Made by a program: the position numbers and the translations under genes
Notes under the pieces: model-generated
What the model saw: only the letters and a program-made list of their open reading frames with translations
What the model was told of the DNA's origin: nothing
Databases searched by the model: none
Assembly: GCF_000020125.1 (NCBI RefSeq)
Contig: NC_010676.1
Span: 1,984,001-2,048,000, forward strand
Direction: 5' to 3'
Length of the DNA: 64,000 bases
Source of the DNA: Paraburkholderia phytofirmans PsJN
GTDB taxonomy: Bacteria; Pseudomonadota; Gammaproteobacteria; Burkholderiales; Burkholderiaceae
Shown here: in pieces, positions 42,165-50,037 of the stretch
How the letters are laid out: each line of letters begins with the position of its first letter
Numbering within the stretch: position 1 is the stretch's first letter

Positions 42165-43304
42165 ATGAAACTCGACCAGATTGAAACTCCAGCCGCGTTG
42201 ATCGACATCGCACGAATGCAAAGGAACATCGCGCGAATGCAAGGGCGTATGAACACGCTCGGCGTTGCGTTTCGTCCGCACGTGAAGACCACCAAATGCA
42301 TCGACGTGGTCCGCGCGCAGATCGCCGCCGGCGCGCGTGGCATCACGGTGTCCACATTGAAAGAAGCCGAGGCGTTCTTCGCCGCCGGTGTCGACGATAT
42401 TCTTTACGCCGTCAGCATGGTCCCGTCGAAGCTGCCACGAGCGCTCGCGCTGCGCCGCCAGGGCTGCAATCTGAAGCTGGTGGTCGACAATCCGACCGCC
42501 GCCTCGGCCATCGCCGCATTCGGCGATCAGCACGGAGAAACCTTCGAGGTGTGGATCGAAGTGGATACGGACGGGCACCGTTCAGGCATCACACCGGAAC
42601 AGGACACACTGCTCGAAGTCGGCCGGATTCTGCACGACAACGGTGTCGAGGTGGGCGGTGTGATGACCCATGCCGGTTCGAGCTACGAGCTCGATACGCC
42701 CGAAGCACTCGCCGCGCTTGCCGAGCAGGAACGCGCCGGCTGCGTGCGGGCCGCACAGCGGCTGCGCGAAGCCGGCATTGCCTGCCCGGCGGTCAGCGTC
42801 GGCTCGACGCCGACTGCCCTCGCTGCCACGCAGTTAGAGGGCGTCACGGAAGTGCGCGCCGGCGTGTACGTGCTGTTCGACCTCGTCATGCACAACGTCG
42901 GCGTGTGCGCGCTCGACGACATCGCGCTCAGCGTGCTCGCCACCGTGATCGGCCATCAGGCGGACAAGGGCTGGGCGATTCTCGACGCGGGCTGGATGGC
43001 GATGAGCCGCGATCGCGGCACGTCGAAGCAGTCGCACGATTTCGCCTATGGCCAGCCGTGCCTGCTGAACGGCACGGCGCTGCGCGGCTACGTAGTCAGC
43101 GGCGCCAACCAGGAGCACGGCATTCTCTCGCCGACCGCGGACAACGCGGACGCCCACGACGATGTCACACAGCGCTTTCCGATCGGCATGAAACTGCGCA
43201 TTCTGCCCAATCACGCGTGCGCTACCGGCGCGCAGTTTCCCGAGTATTACGCGGTGGCGCCGGACGGCAACAGCGTGGAGTGGCGGCGCTTTCACGGCTG
43301 GTGA
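42165..43304 (+). CDS. D-threonine aldolase/D-serine dehydratase-like PLP enzyme
   Basis: A 379-residue fold-type III PLP enzyme of the DSD1 family. The N-terminal alanine-racemase-like barrel carries the PLP Lys (RPHVKTTKC), and the C-terminal domain carries the metal-binding His-x-Cys (PNHACATG) typical of D-serine dehydratase and D-threonine aldolase. It acts on D-hydroxy-amino acids (D-serine to pyruvate, or D-threonine-type cleavage); which one cannot be told. It shares a transcription unit with the HAD hydrolase under a nearby LysR gene. A hairpin lies just after the stop, before the convergent hpaR. Confidence 0.88.
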   Translation: MKLDQIETPAALIDIARMQRNIARMQGRMNTLGVAFRPHVKTTKCIDVVRAQIAAGARGITVSTLKEAEAFFAAGVDDILYAVSMVPSKLPRALALRRQGCNLKLVVDNPTAASAIAAFGDQHGETFEVWIEVDTDGHRSGITPEQDTLLEVGRILHDNGVEVGGVMTHAGSSYELDTPEALAALAEQERAGCVRAAQRLREAGIACPAVSVGSTPTALAATQLEGVTEVRAGVYVLFDLVMHNVGVCALDDIALSVLATVIGHQADKGWAILDAGWMAMSRDRGTSKQSHDFAYGQPCLLNGTALRGYVVSGANQEHGILSPTADNADAHDDVTQRFPIGMKLRILPNHACATGAQFPEYYAVAPDGNSVEWRRFHGW

Positions 43305-43317
43305 AGCGGGGGCGCCA

Positions 43318-43339
43318 GCGCAACACGTTTCTGTTGCGC
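43318..43339. terminator. Hairpin between convergent DSD1-like gene and hpaR
   Basis: A perfect 8-bp stem (GCGCAACA / TGTTGCGC) with a 6-nt loop lies between two convergent genes. No long T-tract follows, so termination is likely but not certain. Confidence 0.5.
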
Positions 43340-43377
43340 GGCCCCGACCCGCGCCGCTAAGCTGCTAAGCCCCTACC

Positions 43378-43830
43378 TCACTCCTCCTCTTCCTCCAGAC
43401 CCGCCAGGAGATCGTCCACCGCGCGATACACGCGCTCGACGATCTCCGGTCCCACCTTGCGCTCCAGCTCGCGGTAATGCGCTTCGAGATCCTTTGAAAT
43501 CACGCGCACTAATTCCGCGCTCGTGTCCGTGAGCGACACCAGCACACGCCGCTGGTCTTCGGCGAAACGCTCTTTGGTCACCAGTTCCATGCTCTCCATG
43601 CGCGCGAGCACGCCGGCCATGCTCGGGCTCGAAATCGTGCAGATATCGGAGATATGGCGCGGTTCCATCGGGCCGTGCTCATTGAGCGCGCGAATCACGC
43701 GCCACTGCTGTTCGGTCAATCCATGCGCGGTAATCAGCGGACGAAACCGCTCCATCATTTTTTCTCTGGCGCGCAGCAACAGCATGGGCAGGTTGCGATG
43801 CAAAACTCGGGTCGAGGCGGAAGCGGACAT
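43378..43830 (-). CDS. hpaR: Homoprotocatechuate operon repressor (MarR family)
   Basis: A 150-residue MarR-type repressor that matches HpaR: LHRNLPMLLLRAREKMMERF at the start, TEQQWRVIRALNEHGPMEPR, recognition region SSPSMAGVLARMESMELV and wing ERFAEDQRRVLVSLT. It ends in an acidic tail (LEEEEE). It is divergent from hpaG1, with a perfect 14-bp palindrome between them. In E. coli, HpaR represses the meta-cleavage operon and is relieved by homoprotocatechuate and related phenylacetates. The same role is expected here. Confidence 0.9.
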   Translation of the reverse strand: MSASASTRVLHRNLPMLLLRAREKMMERFRPLITAHGLTEQQWRVIRALNEHGPMEPRHISDICTISSPSMAGVLARMESMELVTKERFAEDQRRVLVSLTDTSAELVRVISKDLEAHYRELERKVGPEIVERVYRAVDDLLAGLEEEEE

Positions 43831-43926
43831 GTTGGAAGATGAGGTAAAAGCAGCCGTCGAAACTTAAGGGAAAACCCGCGATCAGCCGACAGGCTATTGA
43901 CCATGGATGATATCAAGCGCAATACT

Positions 43927-43940
43927 ACTAACATGTTAGT
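43927..43940. promoter_or_regulatory. HpaR operator candidate
   Basis: ACTAACATGTTAGT is a perfect 14-bp palindrome between divergent hpaR and hpaG1, 25 bp before hpaG1. An AT-rich symmetrical site here is what a MarR-family repressor would use. Confidence 0.65.
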
Positions 43941-43965
43941 GTTTTTGCCGAGAGACAGCTAATTT

Positions 43966-44739
43966 ATGTTTGCACTTGCCGATCATCTGCTGCATCCCGA
44001 GGGCGAAGCGCTGCCGCGCGACGTGGACGCGCGCGCCGCGGCCGCGCTGCTAGCACGCGGCATGGCCTGCCGCGCGCCGGTTCGCGGCGCTGTCTATGGA
44101 ACCTTGCTGAACGACCGCGCCGCGCTTGCGGCGCTGGGCGATGCGGTGCACGCGGCCCCGTATAAAGCGCCGCCACAAGCGCCGGTGCTCTATCTGAAGC
44201 CGCGCAATACGCTCGCCGGGCATCGCGCGCGGGTCGGCGTGCCGGACGATGCGTTGGGCGTGGAAGTCGGCGCGTCGCTTGGCATCGTGGTCGGCCGCAC
44301 TGCAACAAGGGTCGGCGTGGCACAGGCGTTCGACTATATCGCCGGTTACACGCTGGTCGCCGATCTCAGCGTGCCGCATGCGAGCGTCTACCGGCCGTCG
44401 GTGCGATTCCGGGCGCGCGATGGTTTCTGCGTCGTCGGGCCGGTCGTGGTTGCGTCGCATCATGTTGCGACGCCGGACAACCTGGCGATCCGGGTTCAGC
44501 TCGGGTCACGAGACGCGTTCACGGCGAGCACCGCGTCGTCGGTACGCAACGTCGCGCAATTGGTCGCGGACGTCACCGATTTCATGACGCTCAGCGCGGG
44601 CGACGTCATCACGCTCGGCGTGCCGCATGGTTCGCCTGTCGCGCATATCGGCGACACAGCCACGCTCTCGATCGGCGCCATGCCGCCGCTCACGGTGTCG
44701 TTCGTCGGCCCCGAAGAACACGAAGGGGAACAGCCATGA
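43966..44739 (+). CDS. hpaG1: HpaG N-terminal-type subunit (OPET decarboxylase/isomerase part 1)
   Basis: A 257-residue FAH-fold protein matching the N-terminal half of E. coli HpaG. It shows YLKPRNTLAGH, GVEVGASLGIVVG, AGYTLVADLSVPHASVYRP and the ending AGDVITLGVP. HpaG decarboxylates 5-oxo-pent-3-ene-1,2,5-tricarboxylate and isomerises the product in homoprotocatechuate breakdown. In this organism the two halves are separate genes, overlapping by ATGA (44736-44739). It is first of the hpa operon under HpaR. The N-terminal half lacks part of the metal-ligand set, as usual. Confidence 0.9.
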   Translation: MFALADHLLHPEGEALPRDVDARAAAALLARGMACRAPVRGAVYGTLLNDRAALAALGDAVHAAPYKAPPQAPVLYLKPRNTLAGHRARVGVPDDALGVEVGASLGIVVGRTATRVGVAQAFDYIAGYTLVADLSVPHASVYRPSVRFRARDGFCVVGPVVVASHHVATPDNLAIRVQLGSRDAFTASTASSVRNVAQLVADVTDFMTLSAGDVITLGVPHGSPVAHIGDTATLSIGAMPPLTVSFVGPEEHEGEQP

Positions 44740-45494
44740 TGCGCGGCCGCGTTGCATATGCAGGCGCGATTCACGAAGCCTATCCCGACGCCAATGGCGT
44801 GCGTCTCGCCGATGGCCGCGTGCGTCGCGAGGACGAAGTCGTGTGGCTGGCGCCAATCGAAGTCGGCACGATCTTCGCGCTCGGCCTGAACTACGCCGAG
44901 CATGCGAAGGAATTGCAGTTCAACAAGCAGGAAGAGCCGCTCGTGTTTCTCAAGGGACCGGGCACGGTGATCGGTCATCGCGGCGTGACGCGCCGCCCCG
45001 CCGACGTCACCTTCATGCACTACGAGTGCGAACTGGCGGTGGTGATCGGGCAAACCGCGAAGAACGTGAAACGCGACAACGCCATGCAGCATGTGGCGGG
45101 CTACATGATCGCCAACGACTACGCGATCCGCGACTACCTGGAAAACTATTACCGCCCCAACCTGCGCGTGAAGAATCGCGACGGCGGCACAGTGCTCGGC
45201 CCCTGGTTCGTCGACGCCGCCGACGTCGAAGACGTGACGCAACTCGAATTACGCACGTTCGTGAACGGCACGCGTCAGCAACACGGCAACACGCGCGATC
45301 TCGTCACCGGCATCCCGGCGCTGATCGAATACCTGAGCAGCTTCATGACCCTCGCGCCCGGCGACGTGATCCTGACCGGCACGCCGGAAGGCATCGTCAA
45401 CGTCAATGCGGGCGACGAAGTGGTCTGCGAAATCGACGGCCTGGGCCGTCTCGTCAATACGATTGCGTGTGACGCGGACTTCAACCGCGCCTGA
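44736..45494 (+). CDS. hpaG2: HpaG C-terminal-type subunit (HHDD isomerase/OPET decarboxylase part 2)
   Basis: A 252-residue FAH-fold enzyme equal to the C-terminal half of HpaG: GLNYAEHAKEL, FMHYECELAVVIG (E-x-E metal ligands), NDYAIRDYLENYYRPN, TGIPALIEYLSSFM and GDVILTGTPEGI. It performs the decarboxylation/isomerisation leading to 2-oxo-hept-4-ene-1,7-dioate (via 2-hydroxyhepta-2,4-dienedioate). The start overlaps the hpaG1 stop by 4 nt, so the two subunits are translationally coupled. Confidence 0.92.
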   Translation: MMRGRVAYAGAIHEAYPDANGVRLADGRVRREDEVVWLAPIEVGTIFALGLNYAEHAKELQFNKQEEPLVFLKGPGTVIGHRGVTRRPADVTFMHYECELAVVIGQTAKNVKRDNAMQHVAGYMIANDYAIRDYLENYYRPNLRVKNRDGGTVLGPWFVDAADVEDVTQLELRTFVNGTRQQHGNTRDLVTGIPALIEYLSSFMTLAPGDVILTGTPEGIVNVNAGDEVVCEIDGLGRLVNTIACDADFNRA

Positions 45495-45518
45495 TCGACA
45501 GCAAAAAAGGACACAGCA

Positions 45519-46976
45519 ATGCGAATCGAACATCTGATCAACGGCAAAGCGAGCGCGGCGAAAGACTACTTCGAAACAGTCAATCCGGCCACGCAAGAAG
45601 TCCTCGCCGAAGTCGCGCGCGGCGGTGCGGAAGAAGTCGACGCCGCCGTGCGCGCCGCCAAAGACGCCTTTCCCGCGTGGGCCGCCAAGCCCGCCGCGGA
45701 ACGCGCGAAGCTGGTGCGCAAGCTCGGCGAACTGATCGCGAAGAACGTGCCCGATATCTCCGAGACCGAAACGAAAGACACCGGCCAGACGATCTCGCAA
45801 ACGCGCAAGCAACTCGTGCCGCGCGCCGCCGACAACTTCAGCTACTTCGCCGAGATGTGCACGCGCGTCGACGGCCATACGTATCCGACCGATACGCATC
45901 TGAACTACACGCTGTTCCATCCGGTCGGCGTGTGCGCGCTGATCTCGCCATGGAACGTGCCGTTCATGACGGCCACCTGGAAAGTCGCGCCCTGTCTCGC
46001 GTTCGGCAATACCGCTGTCCTGAAGATGAGCGAGCTCTCGCCGCTCACCGCCTCGATGCTCGGCAACCTCGCGCTCGAAGCCGGCATCCCGGCCGGCGTG
46101 CTGAACGTGGTGCACGGTTTCGGCAAGGACACCGGCGAGCCGCTGGTCGCGCATCCGGACGTGCATGCCGTATCGTTCACGGGCTCGACCGCAACCGGCA
46201 ACCGCATCGTGCAAACCGCGGGATTGAAGAAGTTTTCGATGGAACTCGGCGGCAAGTCGCCCTTCGTGATTTTCGACGACGCCGATTTCGAACGCGCACT
46301 CGACGCCGCCGTATTCATGATCTTCTCGAACAACGGCGAACGCTGCACGGCGGGCTCGCGCATTCTCGTGCAGCGCTCTATTTACGCACGCTTTGCCGAA
46401 CGTTTCATTGAGCGCGCAAAGCGTTTGACAGTGGGCGATCCGCTGGCCGACAGCACCATTGTCGGCCCCATGATCAGTCAGGGCCATCTGGCGAAGGTGC
46501 GCAGCTATATCGAACTCGGCCCGAAAGAAGGAGCGACGCTCGCGTGCGGCGGCCTCGACATGCCGGAGTTGCCCGACGCCATGCGCAAAGGCAACTTCGT
46601 TCAACCAACTGTATTCGTCGATGTGGACAACCGCATGCGCATCGCGCAGGAAGAGATCTTCGGCCCGGTCGCCTGCCTGATTCCCTTCGACGACGAAGCC
46701 GACGCGATCAAACTCGCCAACGACATCTCTTACGGACTGTCGAGCTATATCTGGACCGAGAACACGGGTCGTGCGTTACGTGTCGCCGCCGCCGTCGAAG
46801 CCGGCATGTGCTTCGTCAACAGCCAGAACGTGCGCGACTTGCGCCAGCCGTTCGGCGGCACCAAGGCATCGGGCGTGGGCCGCGAAGGCGGCACGTGGAG
46901 CTATGAAGTGTTTCTCGAACCGAAGAATGTTTGCGTGTCGCTGGGCTCGCATCACATTCCGCGCTGGGGCGCTTGA
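45519..46976 (+). CDS. hpaE: 5-Carboxymethyl-2-hydroxymuconate semialdehyde dehydrogenase
   Basis: A 485-residue NAD-dependent aldehyde dehydrogenase, the length and order expected of HpaE. It shows the N-terminal HLINGKASAAKDYFETVNPA, ISPWNVPFMTATWKVAP, the general base Glu in MELGGKSPFVI, the catalytic Cys in NGERCTAGSR and the C-terminal FGGTKASGVGREGGTWSYE. It oxidises the ring-cleavage semialdehyde to 5-carboxymethyl-2-hydroxymuconate. It lies 24 bp after hpaG2 and 73 bp before hpaD. Confidence 0.93.
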   Translation: MRIEHLINGKASAAKDYFETVNPATQEVLAEVARGGAEEVDAAVRAAKDAFPAWAAKPAAERAKLVRKLGELIAKNVPDISETETKDTGQTISQTRKQLVPRAADNFSYFAEMCTRVDGHTYPTDTHLNYTLFHPVGVCALISPWNVPFMTATWKVAPCLAFGNTAVLKMSELSPLTASMLGNLALEAGIPAGVLNVVHGFGKDTGEPLVAHPDVHAVSFTGSTATGNRIVQTAGLKKFSMELGGKSPFVIFDDADFERALDAAVFMIFSNNGERCTAGSRILVQRSIYARFAERFIERAKRLTVGDPLADSTIVGPMISQGHLAKVRSYIELGPKEGATLACGGLDMPELPDAMRKGNFVQPTVFVDVDNRMRIAQEEIFGPVACLIPFDDEADAIKLANDISYGLSSYIWTENTGRALRVAAAVEAGMCFVNSQNVRDLRQPFGGTKASGVGREGGTWSYEVFLEPKNVCVSLGSHHIPRWGA

Positions 46977-47049
46977 GCCACTAATACGCTTCGTGCGTCA
47001 GGACATGAGTGCCTGGCGCGGAGCCAGTCACAACGAATAGGAGACCGCG

Positions 47050-47913
47050 ATGGGCAAACTCGCGCTGGCAGCAAAAGTGACTCACGTCCCGTCGTTATAT
47101 CTGTCCGAACTCGACGGTCCGCATAAAGGCTGCCGTCAGCCGGCTATCGACGGCCATCATGAAATCGGCCGGCGTTGCCGCGAACTCGGCGTGGATACGA
47201 TCGTCGTGTTCGACGTGCATTGGCTCGTGAACAGCGAATACCACATCAATTGCGCGCCGAAATTCGAAGGCGTCTACACGAGCAACGAGCTGCCGCATTT
47301 CATCAAGAACATGCCGTACGCGTATCCGGGCAATGTGGAACTCGGCAATCTGATCGCGGAAGTCGCCAACGAAATGGGCGTGAAAAGCCGCGCGCACAGC
47401 GAGACCACTCTCGAACTCGAATACGGCACGCTGGTGCCGATGCGTTATATGAATGGCGATCAGCATTTCAAGACCGTCTCGGTAGCGGGCTGGTGCATGT
47501 GGCACGACCTCGACACCAGTGCGCGCTTCGGCCTCGCGGTGCGCAAGGCCATCGAAGAGCGTTATGACGGCACCGTGGCGATTCTGGCGAGCGGATCGCT
47601 CAGCCACCACTTCGCCAACAACGGCACGGCCGAGCAGTTCATGCACAAGGTGTGGAGTCCGTTTCTCGAACAGATGGACCGCAAGGTGGTCGAATTGTGG
47701 GAAGCCGGCGACTGGAAAACCTTCTGCGAGATGCTGCCGCTCTACAACGAAAAATGCTGGGGCGAAGGCGGCATGCACGACACCGCGATGCTGCTCGGCG
47801 CGCTTGGCTGGGACCGATACGACGGCAAGGCGGAAGTCGTCACGCCGTATTTCGGCAGTTCGGGCACCGGCCAGATCAACGCGATCTTCCCCGTTACGCC
47901 GCTACCCGCCTGA
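47050..47913 (+). CDS. hpaD: 3,4-Dihydroxyphenylacetate 2,3-dioxygenase
   Basis: A 287-residue extradiol ring-cleavage dioxygenase of the LigB-like class. Strong matches to E. coli HpaD are GKLALAAKVTHVPSLYLSEL, FDVHWLVNSEYHINC, EGVYTSNELPHFI, LEYGTLVPMRYMN and ASGSLSHHF, which include the likely Fe(II) ligands (His in THVPS, His in HWLVN, Glu in LEYGT region). It opens homoprotocatechuate at the 2,3 bond to 5-carboxymethyl-2-hydroxymuconate semialdehyde. Its presence fixes the pathway identity. Confidence 0.95.
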   Translation: MGKLALAAKVTHVPSLYLSELDGPHKGCRQPAIDGHHEIGRRCRELGVDTIVVFDVHWLVNSEYHINCAPKFEGVYTSNELPHFIKNMPYAYPGNVELGNLIAEVANEMGVKSRAHSETTLELEYGTLVPMRYMNGDQHFKTVSVAGWCMWHDLDTSARFGLAVRKAIEERYDGTVAILASGSLSHHFANNGTAEQFMHKVWSPFLEQMDRKVVELWEAGDWKTFCEMLPLYNEKCWGEGGMHDTAMLLGALGWDRYDGKAEVVTPYFGSSGTGQINAIFPVTPLPA

Positions 47914-47934
47914 ACACCAGGCAAGGAGTCCACC

Positions 47935-48336
47935 GTGCCGCATCTGACACTCGAATACAGCGCCAATCTCGCCGGCGCAGAAAGCATCGGCCAACTGTGC
48001 CAGGCGCTCGCGCAGTGCCTCGAAGCGCAACGCGAGGACGAACAGCGCATCTATCCGTTGGGCGGAATCCGCGTGCGCGCGTTGCGCTGCGAACAGTACT
48101 GCATCGCCGACGGCCGCGCCGACGCCGCTTTCTTGCATGCGAACCTGAAGATCGGCGCGGGCCGCTCCGAGGCCGCAAAAAAAGCCACCGGCGAGGCGCT
48201 ATTCGCGCTGATCAAGCAACACTTTGCCGCTGAATTCGAACGGCACGGACTGGCTTTATCGCTGGAGATCAATGAATTCAGCGAAGCCGGTACGTGGAAA
48301 CACAACAACCTGCACGCACGCCTGAAGGCTGAATAG
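47935..48336 (+). CDS. hpaF: 5-Carboxymethyl-2-hydroxymuconate delta-isomerase
   Basis: A 133-residue tautomerase-superfamily enzyme. It starts with GTG (AAGGAG 9 nt upstream) and the second codon is Pro, the catalytic N-terminal proline exposed after Met removal ([13 protein letters not shown]). The C-terminal [20 protein letters not shown] is typical of HpaF. It isomerises 5-carboxymethyl-2-hydroxymuconate to the tricarboxylate used by HpaG. It lies 21 bp after hpaD in the operon. Confidence 0.92.
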   Translation: MPHLTLEYSANLAGAESIGQLCQALAQCLEAQREDEQRIYPLGGIRVRALRCEQYCIADGRADAAFLHANLKIGAGRSEAAKKATGEALFALIKQHFAAEFERHGLALSLEINEFSEAGTWKHNNLHARLKAE

Positions 48337-48356
48337 CGGCACTGAGAGAACTCATC

Positions 48357-49160
48357 ATGCTAGACGAACAGACGATCCGCGACCTCGCGGCACAACTCGA
48401 CCACGCCGAGAAAACACGCACGCAACTGCGCCACTTCTCCGCCGCGTATCCGCAGATGACCGTGCAGGACGGCTATGCGATTCAACGCGAGTGGGTCAAG
48501 CTCAAACTCGCCGAGGGCCACGTGATCAAGGGCCGCAAAATCGGCCTCACCTCGCGCGCGATGCAGCGCTCGTCGCAGATCGACGAGCCCGACTACGCGC
48601 CGCTGCTAGACAGCATGTTTATCGAAAACGGCCAGGACATTCGCGCGGACCGCTTCATCGCGCCGCGTGTGGAAGTCGAACTGGCCTTCGTGTTGAGCAA
48701 GCCACTGAAGGGTCCCGGCGTCACACTGTTCGATGTGCTGGACGCAACCGCTTACGTGACGCCGGCGGTGGAAATCATCGACGCGCGCATCGAACAGTTC
48801 GACCGCGAAACCAAAGCCCCGCGCAAGGTCTATGACACGATTTCCGACTTCGCGGCGAACGCGGGCATCGTGCTGGGCGGTCGTCCGGTGCGTCCGCTGG
48901 ATGTCGACCTGCGCTGGGTCGGCGCGTTGCTCTACAAGAACGGCGCGGTCGAAGAAAGCGGCCTGGCGGCCGCCGTGCTGAATCATCCGGCCACCGGTGT
49001 GGCCTGGCTTGCCAACAAGATAGCTGCATACGATGAATCGCTCAACGCAAACGACGTAATCCTGAGCGGCTCGTTCACCAGCCCGATCGTCGCGCGCGCG
49101 GGCGACACGTTCCATGTCGACTACGGTCCGCTGGGCGGCATCGGTTTGAATTTCATCTGA
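48357..49160 (+). CDS. hpaH: 2-Oxo-hept-4-ene-1,7-dioate hydratase
   Basis: A 267-residue hydratase of the MhpD/HpaH family: [32 protein letters not shown] (the KxG motif lacking in the hydratase at 18340), [17 protein letters not shown] (metal-binding E-x-E) and the ending [13 protein letters not shown]. It adds water to 2-oxo-hept-4-enedioate to give 4-hydroxy-2-oxoheptanedioate. It lies 20 bp after hpaF. The intact KxG motif here provides a useful contrast with the divergent copy in region 1. Confidence 0.92.
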   Translation: MLDEQTIRDLAAQLDHAEKTRTQLRHFSAAYPQMTVQDGYAIQREWVKLKLAEGHVIKGRKIGLTSRAMQRSSQIDEPDYAPLLDSMFIENGQDIRADRFIAPRVEVELAFVLSKPLKGPGVTLFDVLDATAYVTPAVEIIDARIEQFDRETKAPRKVYDTISDFAANAGIVLGGRPVRPLDVDLRWVGALLYKNGAVEESGLAAAVLNHPATGVAWLANKIAAYDESLNANDVILSGSFTSPIVARAGDTFHVDYGPLGGIGLNFI

Positions 49161-49181
49161 GCTTATACGAGTCGACACGAC

Positions 49182-49985
49182 ATGTCCCTGCCGCTTAACA
49201 ACTTCAAGCGCGCGCTTGCCGAAGGCAAACCGCAATTCGGCCTGTGGGCCGCACTCGCCGACGCCTACGTGACCGAGTTGCTGGCCACCGCCGGCTTCGA
49301 CTGGCTGCTGATCGATAACGAGCACGCTCCCAACGACGTGCGCAGCACGCTCGCGCAATTGCAGGCGGTGGCCGCGTATGCGTCGCATCCGGTGGTGCGT
49401 CCGGTGCGCAGCGACAGCGCGCTGATCAAGCAATTACTCGACATCGGCGCGCAGACTCTGTTGCTGCCGATGATCGACACCGCCGAACAGGCCGCCGACG
49501 CGGTCGCGGCCACGCGCTATCCGCCGCAAGGCATTCGCGGCGTGGGCAGTGCCTTGGCGCGCGCATCGCGCTGGAACCGGATACCGGATTACCTGAACAC
49601 GGCCGCCGACGAGTTGTGCGTGCTGGTGCAGGTGGAAAGCGTGCAGGGCATGGAGAATCTGTCTGCGATCGCGGCAGTGGACGGCGTCGACGGTGTGTTT
49701 TTCGGTCCATCGGACCTCAGCGCGTCGATGGGTTTGCTCGGCAAACCCGGCGACGCCAGCGTGCGCGAAGCGATTCGCAACGGCATCCAGACCGTGCTGC
49801 GCGCGGGTAAAGCGGCCGGCGTGCTCGCGCCCGACCCGGCGATTGCCGCCGACTACCTCGAAGCGGGCGCGACTTTTGTGGCAGTCGGCACGGACACGGG
49901 TTTGCTGAGCCGCGCGGCGGCGGACCTGGCGGCGTCGTATAAAAAGACTGCGACGATGGCGGCATCGCCCAAAGGCGGATACTGA
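49182..49985 (+). CDS. hpaI: 4-Hydroxy-2-oxoheptanedioate aldolase
   Basis: A 267-residue class II (metal-dependent) aldolase of the HpaI/GarL family: [34 protein letters not shown] (His base), [11 protein letters not shown] (metal-binding Glu) and [13 protein letters not shown] (metal-binding Asp), followed by [12 protein letters not shown]. It splits 4-hydroxy-2-oxoheptanedioate to pyruvate and succinate semialdehyde, ending the pathway. Last gene of the hpa operon; a hairpin follows the stop. Confidence 0.93.
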   Translation: MSLPLNNFKRALAEGKPQFGLWAALADAYVTELLATAGFDWLLIDNEHAPNDVRSTLAQLQAVAAYASHPVVRPVRSDSALIKQLLDIGAQTLLLPMIDTAEQAADAVAATRYPPQGIRGVGSALARASRWNRIPDYLNTAADELCVLVQVESVQGMENLSAIAAVDGVDGVFFGPSDLSASMGLLGKPGDASVREAIRNGIQTVLRAGKAAGVLAPDPAIAADYLEAGATFVAVGTDTGLLSRAAADLAASYKKTATMAASPKGGY

Positions 49986-49991
49986 CGCGGC

Positions 49992-50008
49992 CTGTTCGGC
50001 GCGAACAG
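49992..50008. terminator. Hairpin after hpaI
   Basis: A perfect 7-bp stem (CTGTTCG / CGAACAG) with a 3-nt loop, 6 bp after the hpaI stop and before the convergent GGDEF-EAL gene. No T-tract, so strength is uncertain. Confidence 0.45.
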
Positions 50009-50037
50009 TGGGGCCCGCTCTGAGGGAAGAAAAAAAT

